From positions 1 to 30,786 of the forward strand of contig JBHHZI010000021.1 of the NCBI GenBank assembly GCA_046757965.1: 30,786 nt of DNA, given 5' to 3'. Each line of letters opens with the position of its first letter. Within the stretch, counting starts at the first letter, position 1. The stretch is from JBHHZI01 sp046757965 (GTDB lineage: Bacteria > Acidobacteriota > Polarisedimenticolia > SMYD01). A program made the translations under genes and the position numbers. Below are positions 23,467 to 30,786 of this stretch, piece after piece. Under the pieces are notes generated by a model. The model was not told the origin of the DNA. It did not search any database and was given only the letters and a program-made list of their open reading frames with translations.

Positions 23467-23842
23467 GCCCAGGGCCACGAAGGGCTCCGCACAGGCATCG
23501 CAGCCGGCAGCCACGCGGCGCCCGAGAAGGACGCCGGCGCCCGTGCAGGAACTCGACCGGCTCATTCATGCGCGGGTGCGGCTGGGCATCGTCAGTGCCC
23601 TGGCCGGGCACGTCAGGCTGTCCTTCAATGACCTGAAGCGGCTGCTGGCCATCACCGATGGCAACCTGAGTGCTCATGCCCGCAAGCTCGAGGAGGCGGG
23701 ATACATCAACTGTCACAAGTCGTTCGAGGATCGCCTGCCGCGGACCGAGTATGCGCTGACGTCCAAAGGCCGGGTGCGCCTGAAGCGCTACCTCGACCAC
23801 ATGGAAGCCCTCATCCGGGCCACACGGCAGCAGTCGAGATGA
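23456..23842 (+). CDS. Winged-helix transcriptional regulator (MarR/HTH_34-like)
   Basis: The protein has 128 residues. After a basic N-terminal tail of about 30 residues, the domain reads LDRLIHARVRLGIVSALAG, LSFNDLKRLLAITDGNLSAH and ARKLEEAGYINCHKSF. The wing is LPRTEYALTSKGRVRLKRYL. This is the typical stand-alone winged helix related to the MarR/PadR/ArsR fold, known to act as a homodimeric repressor or activator. No ligand-binding domain is visible. The gene overlaps its membrane partner and is flanked by two CTTTG-N5-CAAAG sites, one before the operon and one before the next gene, consistent with control of both. Confidence 0.9.
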   Translation: MAARPRATKGSAQASQPAATRRPRRTPAPVQELDRLIHARVRLGIVSALAGHVRLSFNDLKRLLAITDGNLSAHARKLEEAGYINCHKSFEDRLPRTEYALTSKGRVRLKRYLDHMEALIRATRQQSR

Positions 23843-23858
23843 TTTTTTTGCGTCGGAA

Positions 23859-23873
23859 CTTTGCGATACAAAG
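23859..23873. promoter_or_regulatory. CTTTG-N5-CAAAG operator candidate, site 2
   Basis: CTTTG (23859-23863), CGATA, CAAAG (23869-23873). This repeats site 1 at 22783-22797 in sequence and spacing. It lies in the 53 nt between the regulator stop and the next ribosome site, so the lipoprotein gene likely has its own regulated promoter here. Confidence 0.55.
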
Positions 23874-23895
23874 CGCAGACACCAGAGGAGGTATC

Positions 23896-23958
23896 ATGCC
23901 CGAGGAGTTCGAGACCCGCGACGCGACACACTCTCCGACATCGACGAGGGCATCGTGA
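23896..23958 (+). CDS. 20-codon leader ORF, coupled to the lipoprotein gene
   Basis: AGAGGAGG precedes ATG 23896 at 4 nt, one of the best ribosome sites in the window. The ORF encodes MPEEFETRDATHSPTSTRAS and stops at TGA 23956-23958, overlapping the ATG of the next gene (TGATG). Two readings are possible: a short translated leader that couples to the lipoprotein, or the true N-terminus of a longer protein broken by a frameshift. In the frame of the next gene the same bases read TLSDIDEGIV, which looks protein-like. Confidence 0.45.
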   Translation: MPEEFETRDATHSPTSTRAS

Positions 23959-24458
23959 TGTCTCGCGCGTGGAAGGCGCCGGGCCTCATGGCCGGTGCTC
24001 TGGCCGCCGCATGCGCTCTGCTGTTCGCCACGGCCGCGTGCCGCACGATACCCCCGGCCAGTCCTCCCCTGTCCGTTGTTCACTGGGTCACGTACAGTGA
24101 TCCCGATCTCGGGTTCTCCCTGGATACCCCGGACGTGTACCGGGCCGACGACACCGATCTCGATCGGCTCGTGTTCTTTCGCTACCGGGGCGGCATTCCC
24201 GTCATCGTCCGCCAGACGGATGAGTGGGACGAGAAACGGCGCGGCCTCTGGAACCGCGAGGCCGCGGTCGAGGAGATCGAACTGGCCGGCGTGCGAGGCA
24301 AACGGTATGTCCATGACCACCAGGATGGACCGTTCCTGACGCGCACGATCGCCTACGTCATCGACCGTGGCGACGGCGCCTTCGCCGTGGAGTTCCGGAC
24401 GAACCGGGATCTGGACCCGGTGCAGGAGTACATTCTCGCCTCGGTGCGACTCGAGTGA
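23958..24458 (+). CDS. Small putative lipoprotein of unknown function
   Basis: The product has 166 residues. The signal sequence APGLMAGALAAACALLFATA ends at a lipobox-like TAAC (Cys about 28), followed by RTIPPASPP. The mature part is a single beta-rich domain (VHWVTYSDPDLGFSLDTPD, VIVRQTDEWDEKRRG, ELAGVRGKRYVHD and AVEFRTNRDLDPVQEYIL). The pattern resembles small envelope proteins of the PsbP/DUF1795-like kind, where a short strand 'GF-ix-P' and 'ilaSv' end occur, but I would not assign it. It is translationally coupled to a 20-codon leader, and its promoter region contains operator site 2, so it belongs to the regulon of the winged-helix protein at 23456. Confidence 0.75.
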   Translation: MSRAWKAPGLMAGALAAACALLFATAACRTIPPASPPLSVVHWVTYSDPDLGFSLDTPDVYRADDTDLDRLVFFRYRGGIPVIVRQTDEWDEKRRGLWNREAAVEEIELAGVRGKRYVHDHQDGPFLTRTIAYVIDRGDGAFAVEFRTNRDLDPVQEYILASVRLE

Positions 24459-24472
24459 GCCACACCGAGGCG
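24437..24472. terminator. Hairpin overlapping the lipoprotein stop
   Basis: CGCCTCGGTG (24437-24446) pairs perfectly with CACCGAGGCG (24463-24472), with a 16-nt loop containing the stop codon. It lies between two convergent genes (stops at 24458 and 24496) and probably ends transcription in one or both directions. No U-tract follows. Confidence 0.5.
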
Positions 24473-24495
24473 TGCCCATGTCGATGAACCGCTGC

Positions 24496-27400
24496 TCAGT
24501 GCGTCCAGCCCAGCCGTCGGGCCTGCTCGGCGTACCAGGCCTGGGTTGCCGGGTGGATGGTGTCTCCACCCGGTCGCTTGAAGAAGAACTCCTGGGCCTC
24601 GACGTGGTCAGGAGCAATCTGGTTCATGGTCTTCGCGTTGTACACACGACCATTGAGGACGGTGAAGGCCACGTACTCGGAGCGGCGGATGTTCTCCAGG
24701 GGGTCGCCGTCGATGACCACCATGTCGGCGAGCTTGCCGGCCTCGATCGAGCCGATGTCTGAGTCCATGCCGAGGTAGTGAGCGCCGTCGATGGTGCCGC
24801 CGCGGATGGCCTCCCAGGGGGTGAACCCGCCCTGCTCCATCATCCACAGCTCCCAGTGAGCCGCCAGCCCGGCGCGCTGCCCGTGGGCCCCGATATGGAC
24901 GGTCACGCCCCGGTCGCGCAGCTCCTTGGCGAAGTCGGCCACCTGGAAGTGGTTGTAATGCTCATCGGGAGCGGTGAGACGCCGGATGGAGCGCGGTTCG
25001 ATGATGAACCTCGGTGTCCAGCGCAGCAGGCGCGCATCCTTCCAGACCTCGGTCCGGTCGTACCAGTACGTTTCGCCTGACAGACCGCCGTAGGCCACGA
25101 CGAACGTCGGCGTGTAGCCGGTGCTGCTCGCGGACCAGAGCTGCTTCACGTCCTCGTAGCCCCGGGCCAGAGACAGGGCATGTTCGATGCCGGTGTGTCC
25201 GTCGACGATCTCGGTCATGTTGTGGGAGAACTTCGCCCCACCCTCCGGCACCACCATGATGCCCAGTTTGCGGCCGGCGGCGATGACCTGCTGGCGCTGG
25301 TCGCGCCGCGGTTGCTGGTAGCTCTTTACCGAGATGGCGCCGGCGTCCTTCAATCGCTGAACGTGGAAGAGAGCATCGTCGTAGCTGTCGATCGCCGCGG
25401 TGAACCCCGGCTGGTGGGCGCCGTAGAGAATGGTGCCGGTGGAGAAGATGCGCGGGGCGACGATCAGGCCGGCCTTCTGGAGCTCGGCGGCCGAGAAGAT
25501 ACTGGTCGTGTCGTTTGACGGATCGTGAATGGTGGTGACGCCGAAGGCCAGGTTGGCGAACTGCATCCAGTTCTGTTCCGGCGTGATCTCACTGCGGGCC
25601 ATGGCGCCGTGAGCGTGCACGTCCACCAGGCCCGGGATGATGGTCTTGCCCCGCATGTTCATGACGCGGGCATCATCCGGAATCTCCACGTCGCTCATCT
25701 TGCCGACCGCCTCGATGCGATTGCCGGCGATGATGACCACGCCGTTGCCGATGACCTCCTGCGTCTTGTCCGCATCCCGCATGGTGACGATGCGGGCGTG
25801 AGCCAGGGCGATGTGGCCTGTGGGGTGGTCCGCGGGCACGGAAAAACTCAGGTCGATCCCCTCACCGACCGGCTCGGGCAGTTCCTCCGGTGCCCCGGCG
25901 ATGAACGCGAAGGCATCCTGCAGCTCGCGCGTGAACAGATAGGGCCCGTGCGTCCAGTGCAGGGTGCTGCTGTCGGCCGACCAGCGCAGGAATTCACCGG
26001 CCCGCCGGGATACCTGCTTGACCGGCACGGACTTCGCTTCCTTGCCGATCTCGACCATCTTGCCCGTCAGGGCGAACGGGGCAACGAACGCGTTGAACTG
26101 CTCGGTGAACGCGACCCACCGGCCATCGGGCGACACACGGAACTCGGTGGCCTGCTTGCCCTTCAGATGAGAGCGGACGTCGTGCCCCGCCAGATTGGTG
26201 CTCTTGAGCACGAGCTGGGTGTTCTCCTCGGTGTCGGAGAACAGCACCCGCCGGCCATCGGCGGAGAACTGGGGGTCGACTCCGCTGCGGCTGATTCGCG
26301 TGCTCGGCCCTCCCGCGGCCGACACGATGTAGATGCCCGCGTCCTCGGACCACGCCCCGGACAGCAGAAAACCGCCGCTCACCTGGCGATAGACGATGGT
26401 CTGGCCATCGGGGGCAAACCCGGTCTCGATGTAGTGGCCGGGGTGGTCGGTGATGATGCGGCCCGGTCCACCGTCGATCGAGACCACGCGCACGGTGCCG
26501 AGGTCCTGGTCATCCCAGGTGGTGTAGACGACCTGACGGCCGTCGGGGGAGAACGAGGGGTAGAACTCGAAGTGATCGTTCTGCCTGGTGAGGCGTCGCT
26601 GGTGGCCGGTCTCCAGGTTCTTCACGTACAGATGGCCGAGGGCCTGGAACAGAACGGTGGACCCATCCGGCGACAGCTGTGCCCAGCGAGGCATCTTGAC
26701 CTGGAAGCTGTCAGGCGCCACGTCCACCGGGAAGCGCAGGGCCGTGGCCATCTTCTTCGTGGCGTGCACGTGCACCGGGATGATCTCGGACTCTCCCGTC
26801 GCCACGTCGACCCGGCGGATCTTGCCGCCGGCCCAGAACACCATCGAGCGGCTGTCCGGCGTCCAGGCGAAGGCCGGTGTGTTGCCCTGGCTGCCGTTGG
26901 TCTCCTGCAGGTCGCGGTCAAGCTGGTCGTAGATCGGAAGTTCCACGCCGGAGGCGAGGTCCTTGACGAACAGGGCGCTGGTCATGGCCGGCGTGCGCCG
27001 CACGAACGCGAGGCTGCCTCCGTCGGGCGACGGGGTGGGTCGGATGGAGCCGCCCGGCCCGCTCACGAAGACCTCCGTGCGGCCCTCTTCCCGGTCGAGA
27101 CGCTGGATCACGAAGATCTGGCCGGTGGCGTCCTTGTTGTACTGCCAGATCCGTCCCGGCGTGGTGTCCTGGCTGTAATAGACGTACCGCCCGTCCACCG
27201 AGAAGGCCGGTTCCGCCATGGTCTTCTGATCCTTGTCCTTGTTGGGTCGTTCCGACAGCTGCACACCGCCGCCCCCGCCGATGTGAAACATCCAGATCTC
27301 GCCGGCCGGGATGCTGCGGGTCGAGGTGAACCCCTTCTTGGCCACGATCCAGTTGCCGTCCGGGCTCCACGACGGGTTGTGGACCAGGTGCTCCTTCTCC

Positions 27401-27810
27401 GTGGAGATGGCACGGGCAGCCGACCCATCGGCGTTCATCACCCAGATGTTGTCGCCGCCGCCGCGATCACTCACGAACGCGATGGTTGCGCCGTCCGGGC
27501 TGTAGCGCGGCTGGAAGTTCCATTCGATGCCATCGGTGAGGGCGTGGGCCTCGCCGCCGGCGATGGGCACCGTGTAGATGTCTCCCAGCATGTCGAAGAC
27601 GATGGTCGACCCGTCCGGGCTGACATCGAGATTCGTCCAGGTGGTCTCGGTCGTATCGATGTCGATGGTGTGCCAGGCGCCGGGCGGATTCGACACGTCC
27701 CAGGTGGCCTCGTCATCGCCCTTCTTGCCCTTCTTCTCCCGGGCGAGCGCCGGAGCGGTCACCACCATGACCAGCAAGAGAAGAGCCCACACACATCTCG
27801 TCATCTTCAT
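24496..27810 (-). CDS. TolB-type propeller fused to amidohydrolase, exported
   Basis: The protein has 1104 residues. ATG 27810 has AGGAGG 9 nt upstream and a signal peptide (MTRCVWALLLLVMVVTAPALA). About residues 45-640 hold many PD40/TolB repeats of the type SPDG/SADG-(x)n-F/Y (NLDVSPDGSTIVFDMLGD, YSPDGATIAFVSDRGGGDNI and others), making one or two beta propellers. About 680-1060 is an amidohydrolase TIM barrel: HAH (H732 and H734) in IPGLVDVHAHG, GHTGIEHA (H872 and H877), VTVHIGAHGQ (H972 and H976) and the family end GSIEAGKLADMVVIDGDP. The fold is that of imidazolonepropionase-like or prolidase-type hydrolases that cut cyclic amides or dipeptides. Such fusions are common in Acidobacteria, Gemmatimonadetes and Xanthomonads. 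A periplasmic role in peptide or amide breakdown is likely. Confidence 0.9.
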   Translation of the reverse strand: MKMTRCVWALLLLVMVVTAPALAREKKGKKGDDEATWDVSNPPGAWHTIDIDTTETTWTNLDVSPDGSTIVFDMLGDIYTVPIAGGEAHALTDGIEWNFQPRYSPDGATIAFVSDRGGGDNIWVMNADGSAARAISTEKEHLVHNPSWSPDGNWIVAKKGFTSTRSIPAGEIWMFHIGGGGGVQLSERPNKDKDQKTMAEPAFSVDGRYVYYSQDTTPGRIWQYNKDATGQIFVIQRLDREEGRTEVFVSGPGGSIRPTPSPDGGSLAFVRRTPAMTSALFVKDLASGVELPIYDQLDRDLQETNGSQGNTPAFAWTPDSRSMVFWAGGKIRRVDVATGESEIIPVHVHATKKMATALRFPVDVAPDSFQVKMPRWAQLSPDGSTVLFQALGHLYVKNLETGHQRRLTRQNDHFEFYPSFSPDGRQVVYTTWDDQDLGTVRVVSIDGGPGRIITDHPGHYIETGFAPDGQTIVYRQVSGGFLLSGAWSEDAGIYIVSAAGGPSTRISRSGVDPQFSADGRRVLFSDTEENTQLVLKSTNLAGHDVRSHLKGKQATEFRVSPDGRWVAFTEQFNAFVAPFALTGKMVEIGKEAKSVPVKQVSRRAGEFLRWSADSSTLHWTHGPYLFTRELQDAFAFIAGAPEELPEPVGEGIDLSFSVPADHPTGHIALAHARIVTMRDADKTQEVIGNGVVIIAGNRIEAVGKMSDVEIPDDARVMNMRGKTIIPGLVDVHAHGAMARSEITPEQNWMQFANLAFGVTTIHDPSNDTTSIFSAAELQKAGLIVAPRIFSTGTILYGAHQPGFTAAIDSYDDALFHVQRLKDAGAISVKSYQQPRRDQRQQVIAAGRKLGIMVVPEGGAKFSHNMTEIVDGHTGIEHALSLARGYEDVKQLWSASSTGYTPTFVVAYGGLSGETYWYDRTEVWKDARLLRWTPRFIIEPRSIRRLTAPDEHYNHFQVADFAKELRDRGVTVHIGAHGQRAGLAAHWELWMMEQGGFTPWEAIRGGTIDGAHYLGMDSDIGSIEAGKLADMVVIDGDPLENIRRSEYVAFTVLNGRVYNAKTMNQIAPDHVEAQEFFFKRPGGDTIHPATQAWYAEQARRLGWTH

Positions 27811-28189
27811 CGGTTCCGGCCTCCTGCAAGCAACCTGCATCTGGACTGTGATGGAACGGGGCGACAGAATATCACGGTCTTCGGGGTTGTCCTGGGCTGT
27901 CGGCGCGGAGCGCACCGGGGACGGTCAAATCGGTCGCGGGCATCCGGGGAGGGGCGCGGCCCCGGGCGGTCCGGGGCCGGGAATCCGGCAGGCCCGGCGG
28001 GTCCCCGACATCGGAACGGCTGTCCCGGCCGGAGCATCTTGCGTGAATCGCCACGACAGGGGAGGATGGTGACCGCTCAGGGCCCGCGTTGGCCCGGTCC
28101 GACGGCAGGAGGATCCTCGGGAGCCGCCCCGGGAGCCGCCGGTCCGCCACCGGGGTCGTCGGGTCACGGGGCTCGAGAGGAGAGCCACC
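27811..28189. other. Divergent intergenic region
   Basis: This GC-rich gap of 379 nt lies between the amidohydrolase (-) and the PQQ-like gene (+) and should contain both promoters, but I see no convincing -35/-10 pair. Several short GC-rich inverted repeats occur near 27955-27990 (GGGGCGCGGCCCC type). An ATG at 28067 with GGGGAGG next to it opens a frame of low-complexity Gly/Ala/Pro-rich residues that I do not regard as a gene. Confidence 0.4.
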
Positions 28190-29794
28190 TTGAAGAGTCA
28201 ACACCGTCCACGGGATCGACGCATTCCTCCGCTCTGGGTCCGTCTGCTTCTCGCCACACCGCTGGCGGTCATCCTGTGGCTGCAGACGGGAGACCGGATG
28301 GGAGACAGCGGTCTGACCACGGTGATGACCGCCTTCGTCTTTCTCATCTTCTTGCTGATCGCCACGGTCTGGTTCGTCTTCTTCAGCGGCTTCTCCCGCA
28401 AGTTCCGCCTCCTCTCCGTCGTCGGGGGTGTCGTCGTCATCGCCATGGTCGCGACGCTGTTTCGCTACGACGGCGTGACCGGGTCGATGCGGCCGGTCCT
28501 GCGGTTCCGGTTCGGTGCGGACCCGGACCTGACGACGCCGCTGCCGTCCCTCGTCGCCGGCCCCATCGACCTGGCCACCACGACCCCGTTCGATTTCCCC
28601 GGCTTCCTGGGACCACGGCGCGACGGAGCTGTGGAGAACGTGGAACTGGCACGCTCGTGGGGTCGTGGCGAGCCGCGTGCGATCTGGCGGCACCCCATTG
28701 GCGCCGGCTGGTCCGGTTTTGCCGTGGTCAACGGCCATGCAGTGACCATGGAACAGCGTGGCGCCAGCGAGGTGGTGAGCGCCTACAACGTCAACACGGG
28801 TGATCTCGAGTGGTCTCATGCTCACCCCGGGAGGTTCGATCATCCGCTCGGCGGGCTCGGGCCGCGCAGCACGCCGTTCATTCATGAGGGCCTGGTCTAT
28901 GCCCTGGGAGCGTCCGGCTGGCTGGTCTGCCTGGATGGTGCCACCGGTGCCCTCGTGTGGGAGAAGGATCTTCTCGAGGTCTTCGGCATCACGCCCGAGC
29001 AGGAATTCGCCAGCATCCAGTACGGCCGCTCGAACTCCCCGCTGGTGCGGGGCGATCTTCTGATCATCCCGGCGGGCGGCAACGTTGGAGGGCACCTGGC
29101 GTCTCTCGTCGCGTTCGATGCGCGGACCGGGGAGAGCGTCTGGGAAGGTGGGCACACCCAGATCAGCTTCAGTTCCCCCAGCATGGCCCGGCTGGCGGGG
29201 CGGGAACAGATCCTCATCGTCAACGAGAGCACACTCGGGGGCTTCGACCCGGCAAGCGGGCAGCTTCTCTGGGAGCACCCCTGGCCCGGCGTGACCAGTG
29301 CGACGGCAAGCTCCTCGCAGGCGGTCGCGGTGCCGCCGGATCGGGTGTTCGTCTCGAAGGGGTACGGAGGTGGAGCGATGCTGCTGCGCCTGGCGGCCGG
29401 GGACGAGGGCCGGATCGACGTGACCCAGGTGTGGAAGAACAACCGGGTGCTGCGCACGAAGTTCACCAACGTCGTCATTCACGACGGTGCGATCTACGGG
29501 CTGTCGGACAGTATTCTCGAATGTGTCGACCTGGCGACCGGCAGGCGTCTGTGGAAGCGCGGACGATACGGACACGGCCAGATCCTGCGCGTGGGTGATC
29601 TGCTCCTGGTGCTCACCGAGGATGGTGAGGTCGTCCTTGTGGAACTGTCGGCGGAAGACGCGGATCACGAGCTCGGAAGATTCGAGGCTCTCTCCGGCAA
29701 GAGCTGGAACAACCTGGCGCTCTATGACGACCTGCTCGTCATCCGGAACGGGCAGGAGGCCGCGGCCTACCGGCTGCCGCTGGCCGGGGGCTGA
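28190..29794 (+). CDS. Membrane-anchored PQQ-like beta-propeller protein
   Basis: The protein has 534 residues from TTG 28190, with AGGAGA 7 nt upstream; no ATG fits the signal. Three membrane helices (about 15-33, 42-66, 73-92) anchor it. The remainder is a PQQ-like (BamB/quinoprotein) propeller with repeats such as VSAYNVNTGDLEWSHAH, LVCLDGATGALVWEKDLLE, SLVAFDARTGESVWEGG, LGGFDPASGQLLWEHPW and LECVDLATGRRLWKRG; the A-x-(D/N)-x-x-T-G-x-x-x-W pattern marks each blade. There is no sign of PQQ or haem ligands, so it is probably a binding or scaffold propeller rather than a dehydrogenase. It often accompanies 'outer membrane protein assembly'-like annotations, but the membrane helices set it apart from BamB. 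Confidence 0.9.
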   Translation: MKSQHRPRDRRIPPLWVRLLLATPLAVILWLQTGDRMGDSGLTTVMTAFVFLIFLLIATVWFVFFSGFSRKFRLLSVVGGVVVIAMVATLFRYDGVTGSMRPVLRFRFGADPDLTTPLPSLVAGPIDLATTTPFDFPGFLGPRRDGAVENVELARSWGRGEPRAIWRHPIGAGWSGFAVVNGHAVTMEQRGASEVVSAYNVNTGDLEWSHAHPGRFDHPLGGLGPRSTPFIHEGLVYALGASGWLVCLDGATGALVWEKDLLEVFGITPEQEFASIQYGRSNSPLVRGDLLIIPAGGNVGGHLASLVAFDARTGESVWEGGHTQISFSSPSMARLAGREQILIVNESTLGGFDPASGQLLWEHPWPGVTSATASSSQAVAVPPDRVFVSKGYGGGAMLLRLAAGDEGRIDVTQVWKNNRVLRTKFTNVVIHDGAIYGLSDSILECVDLATGRRLWKRGRYGHGQILRVGDLLLVLTEDGEVVLVELSAEDADHELGRFEALSGKSWNNLALYDDLLVIRNGQEAAAYRLPLAGG

Positions 29795-29819
29795 CGCGGC
29801 ACGCCGGCATCCATGGCGC

Positions 29820-30518
29820 TCAGCCGAGCCAGTCGCCGGCGCCGGCGAAGATGACGATGAAGCTGATGCTGTCCATCAGACCGTGTGCCAGGATCAAGGG
29901 CCAGAGGCAACGGCCGTTGCGCACGAAGATGCTGCCGAACAGAAGTCCGGCCAGGCCGGCGATCACCATGCCGGATCCGCCCTGGTAGCCATGGGCCAGA
30001 CCGAAGAGAACGGCGCTGATCCCGACACCCGTGATGGTGCCGCCGGGTCCGGCGCCCGGGATGAGGGATTCGATGCGCTGCAGCAGGAAGCCGCGAAAGA
30101 CGATCTCCTCGCCGAACGCGGCGATGGTCCAGGCCATCGTCAGGTGGAGAGCCAGCACCGCCGGGTCGCCCACCAGCGGGTCGAACACGGACAGATCCGG
30201 AGACGGGATCCCGGCGAGACGCAGCAACGGGATCACGGCCACGACGATGGCGGCGAGCAGGAGACTTCCCAGCGCGGCGCCGGAGGCGAGGGCGCGGCGC
30301 CAGCTCGCGGGCTGGCCCAGCCCGAGCCCACCCTGTCGAGGTCCGGCGAGGACCAGGCCCGCCCCGATCACGACGAGGGCCACCGGCACCCGCGCCAGCG
30401 AGGGGACGGGAAGCCAGCCCACGATGGCGACCACAGCCACCACCGCTGCCAGGTCGAGGAACCTCTGAAACGGCCGGGTGCTGTCCTGTCGGTGACCCAC
30501 CGCTGCCGGCCCGATCAC
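29820..30518 (-). CDS. CPBP-family intramembrane metalloprotease
   Basis: The protein has 232 residues and about seven hydrophobic segments. The CAAX-protease/bacteriocin-processing (Abi) signature is complete: EE137-138 with R142 in FGEEIVFRGFLLQ, H176 in LFGLAHGYQG, and H212 with D215 in ILAHGLMDSISF. Members cleave substrates within the membrane; bacterial roles include peptide maturation and bacteriocin self-immunity, and the substrate here is unknown. The GTG start at 30518 overlaps the stop of the aspartyl protease gene upstream (GTGA, 4 nt), so the two proteases are translationally coupled and probably work together. Confidence 0.9.
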   Translation of the reverse strand: MIGPAAVGHRQDSTRPFQRFLDLAAVVAVVAIVGWLPVPSLARVPVALVVIGAGLVLAGPRQGGLGLGQPASWRRALASGAALGSLLLAAIVVAVIPLLRLAGIPSPDLSVFDPLVGDPAVLALHLTMAWTIAAFGEEIVFRGFLLQRIESLIPGAGPGGTITGVGISAVLFGLAHGYQGGSGMVIAGLAGLLFGSIFVRNGRCLWPLILAHGLMDSISFIVIFAGAGDWLG

Positions 30519-30786
30519 CTGCGCGGTGGAGCGACCACGGCGCCGGTCGCCTCGCCGGTATCGAAGAGTGCAATCCGCCGGTGAGAATAGTCGAACACGA
30601 TCCGGAAGTGTCGCATCAGGTCCATCCCCAAGATGCCGTCGCGCAGGCGGTCGCCTCCCGTGCCGTGCTTCTCCGTGGCGAACAGCACGGGAAGATCATC
30701 GAAGCGACGACCGCCGAATTCCACCCAGTCAAGATGGCCCGCTCGGAGCCGAATGGCGCCGCCGATGCCGAAGGACATGGTGCGCC
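30515..30786 (-). CDS. Retropepsin-like aspartyl protease, C-terminal part
   Basis: Only the last 90 codons lie in the window; the frame continues past 30786, so this is incomplete at its 5' end. ATG 30778 is an internal Met, not the start. The visible part has FGGRRFDDLPVLFA, then DGILGMDLMRHFRIVFDYSH and RRIALFDTG. G-I-L-G-M-D-L-L-x-x-F is the hallmark of the second half of the gag-polyprotein-like/clan AA aspartic proteases found in bacteria. The catalytic D-T/S-G would lie in the missing part. It overlaps the CPBP protease gene by 4 nt (GTGA). Confidence 0.85.
   Translation of the reverse strand, partial: RTMSFGIGGAIRLRAGHLDWVEFGGRRFDDLPVLFATEKHGTGGDRLRDGILGMDLMRHFRIVFDYSHRRIALFDTGEATGAVVAPPRR

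Noticed and set aside
28067..28190. Short Gly/Ala/Pro-rich ORF after a GGGGAGG
   Set aside because: Low-complexity product; the purine run is probably chance in the GC-rich leader of the PQQ-like gene.
25525..28803. Long plus-strand open frame of 1092 codons
   Set aside because: Antisense to the TolB-amidohydrolase, whose motifs are clear; the frame has no start signal and no recognisable domain.
1..30786. CRISPR arrays, tRNA or rRNA genes
   Set aside because: I saw no regularly spaced direct repeats and no tRNA or rRNA signature stretches in either strand.

Overview
The window is GC-rich, has compact genes on both strands, and carries no rRNA, tRNA or CRISPR array that I can recognise. Its content points to a Gram-negative-type heterotroph with a large envelope and secreted proteome: FG-GAP/VCBS proteins, an FN3/TIG multidomain exoprotein, a TolB-propeller/amidohydrolase fusion, a PQQ-like propeller and lipoproteins. 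The best guess is Acidobacteriota or a similar soil or sediment lineage. This is inference only, because no phylogenetic marker gene is present.

Layout. Positions 1-425 hold no recognisable gene, but contain a 105-bp inverted-repeat element and one copy of a promoter-like repeat. A GT-C type membrane glycosyltransferase follows (594-2597, +). Next is a truncated 3' end of an HU (hup) gene (2702-2790, -) abutting an AbiE-like toxin-antitoxin pair (2838-3951, +). A minus-strand block covers 3985-15 kb: a secreted protein of unknown function, a zinc-ribbon TrmH/SpoU methyltransferase, a DUF1579-type protein, a thioredoxin-like protein interrupted by an in-frame TGA, a membrane-anchored unknown, a PPC/DUF296 protein, a 2OG-Fe(II) oxygenase, a DUF442-type phosphatase lipoprotein and a GlcD-type FAD oxidase. 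One small plus-strand ORF lies within this block. Two FG-GAP proteins (14967-16721 and 19476-21296, +) flank an FN3/TIG exoprotein (16940-18964, -). A second nucleotidyltransferase TA-like pair (21546-22591, +) is followed by a membrane protein/winged-helix regulator pair and a small lipoprotein (22840-24458, +). The right end has the TolB-amidohydrolase (-), a PQQ-like propeller (+), a CPBP intramembrane protease (-) and the end of an aspartyl protease (-).

The most interesting observation is at 9200-9202. The thioredoxin active site reads W-(TGA)-A-G-C, and the frame stays open for about 400 codons beyond it. A small hairpin 17 nt downstream of the TGA has the geometry of a bacterial SECIS element. 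I interpret the gene as an exported selenoprotein with a U-x-x-C redox motif and a DsbD-alpha-like C-terminal cysteine pair.

Other regulatory structure is unusually legible. Both TA-like pairs have promoters whose predicted start point coincides with the ATG (leaderless) and perfect palindromes overlapping the -10/start region. The membrane-protein/regulator pair and the downstream lipoprotein gene share a CTTTG-N5-CAAAG operator candidate.
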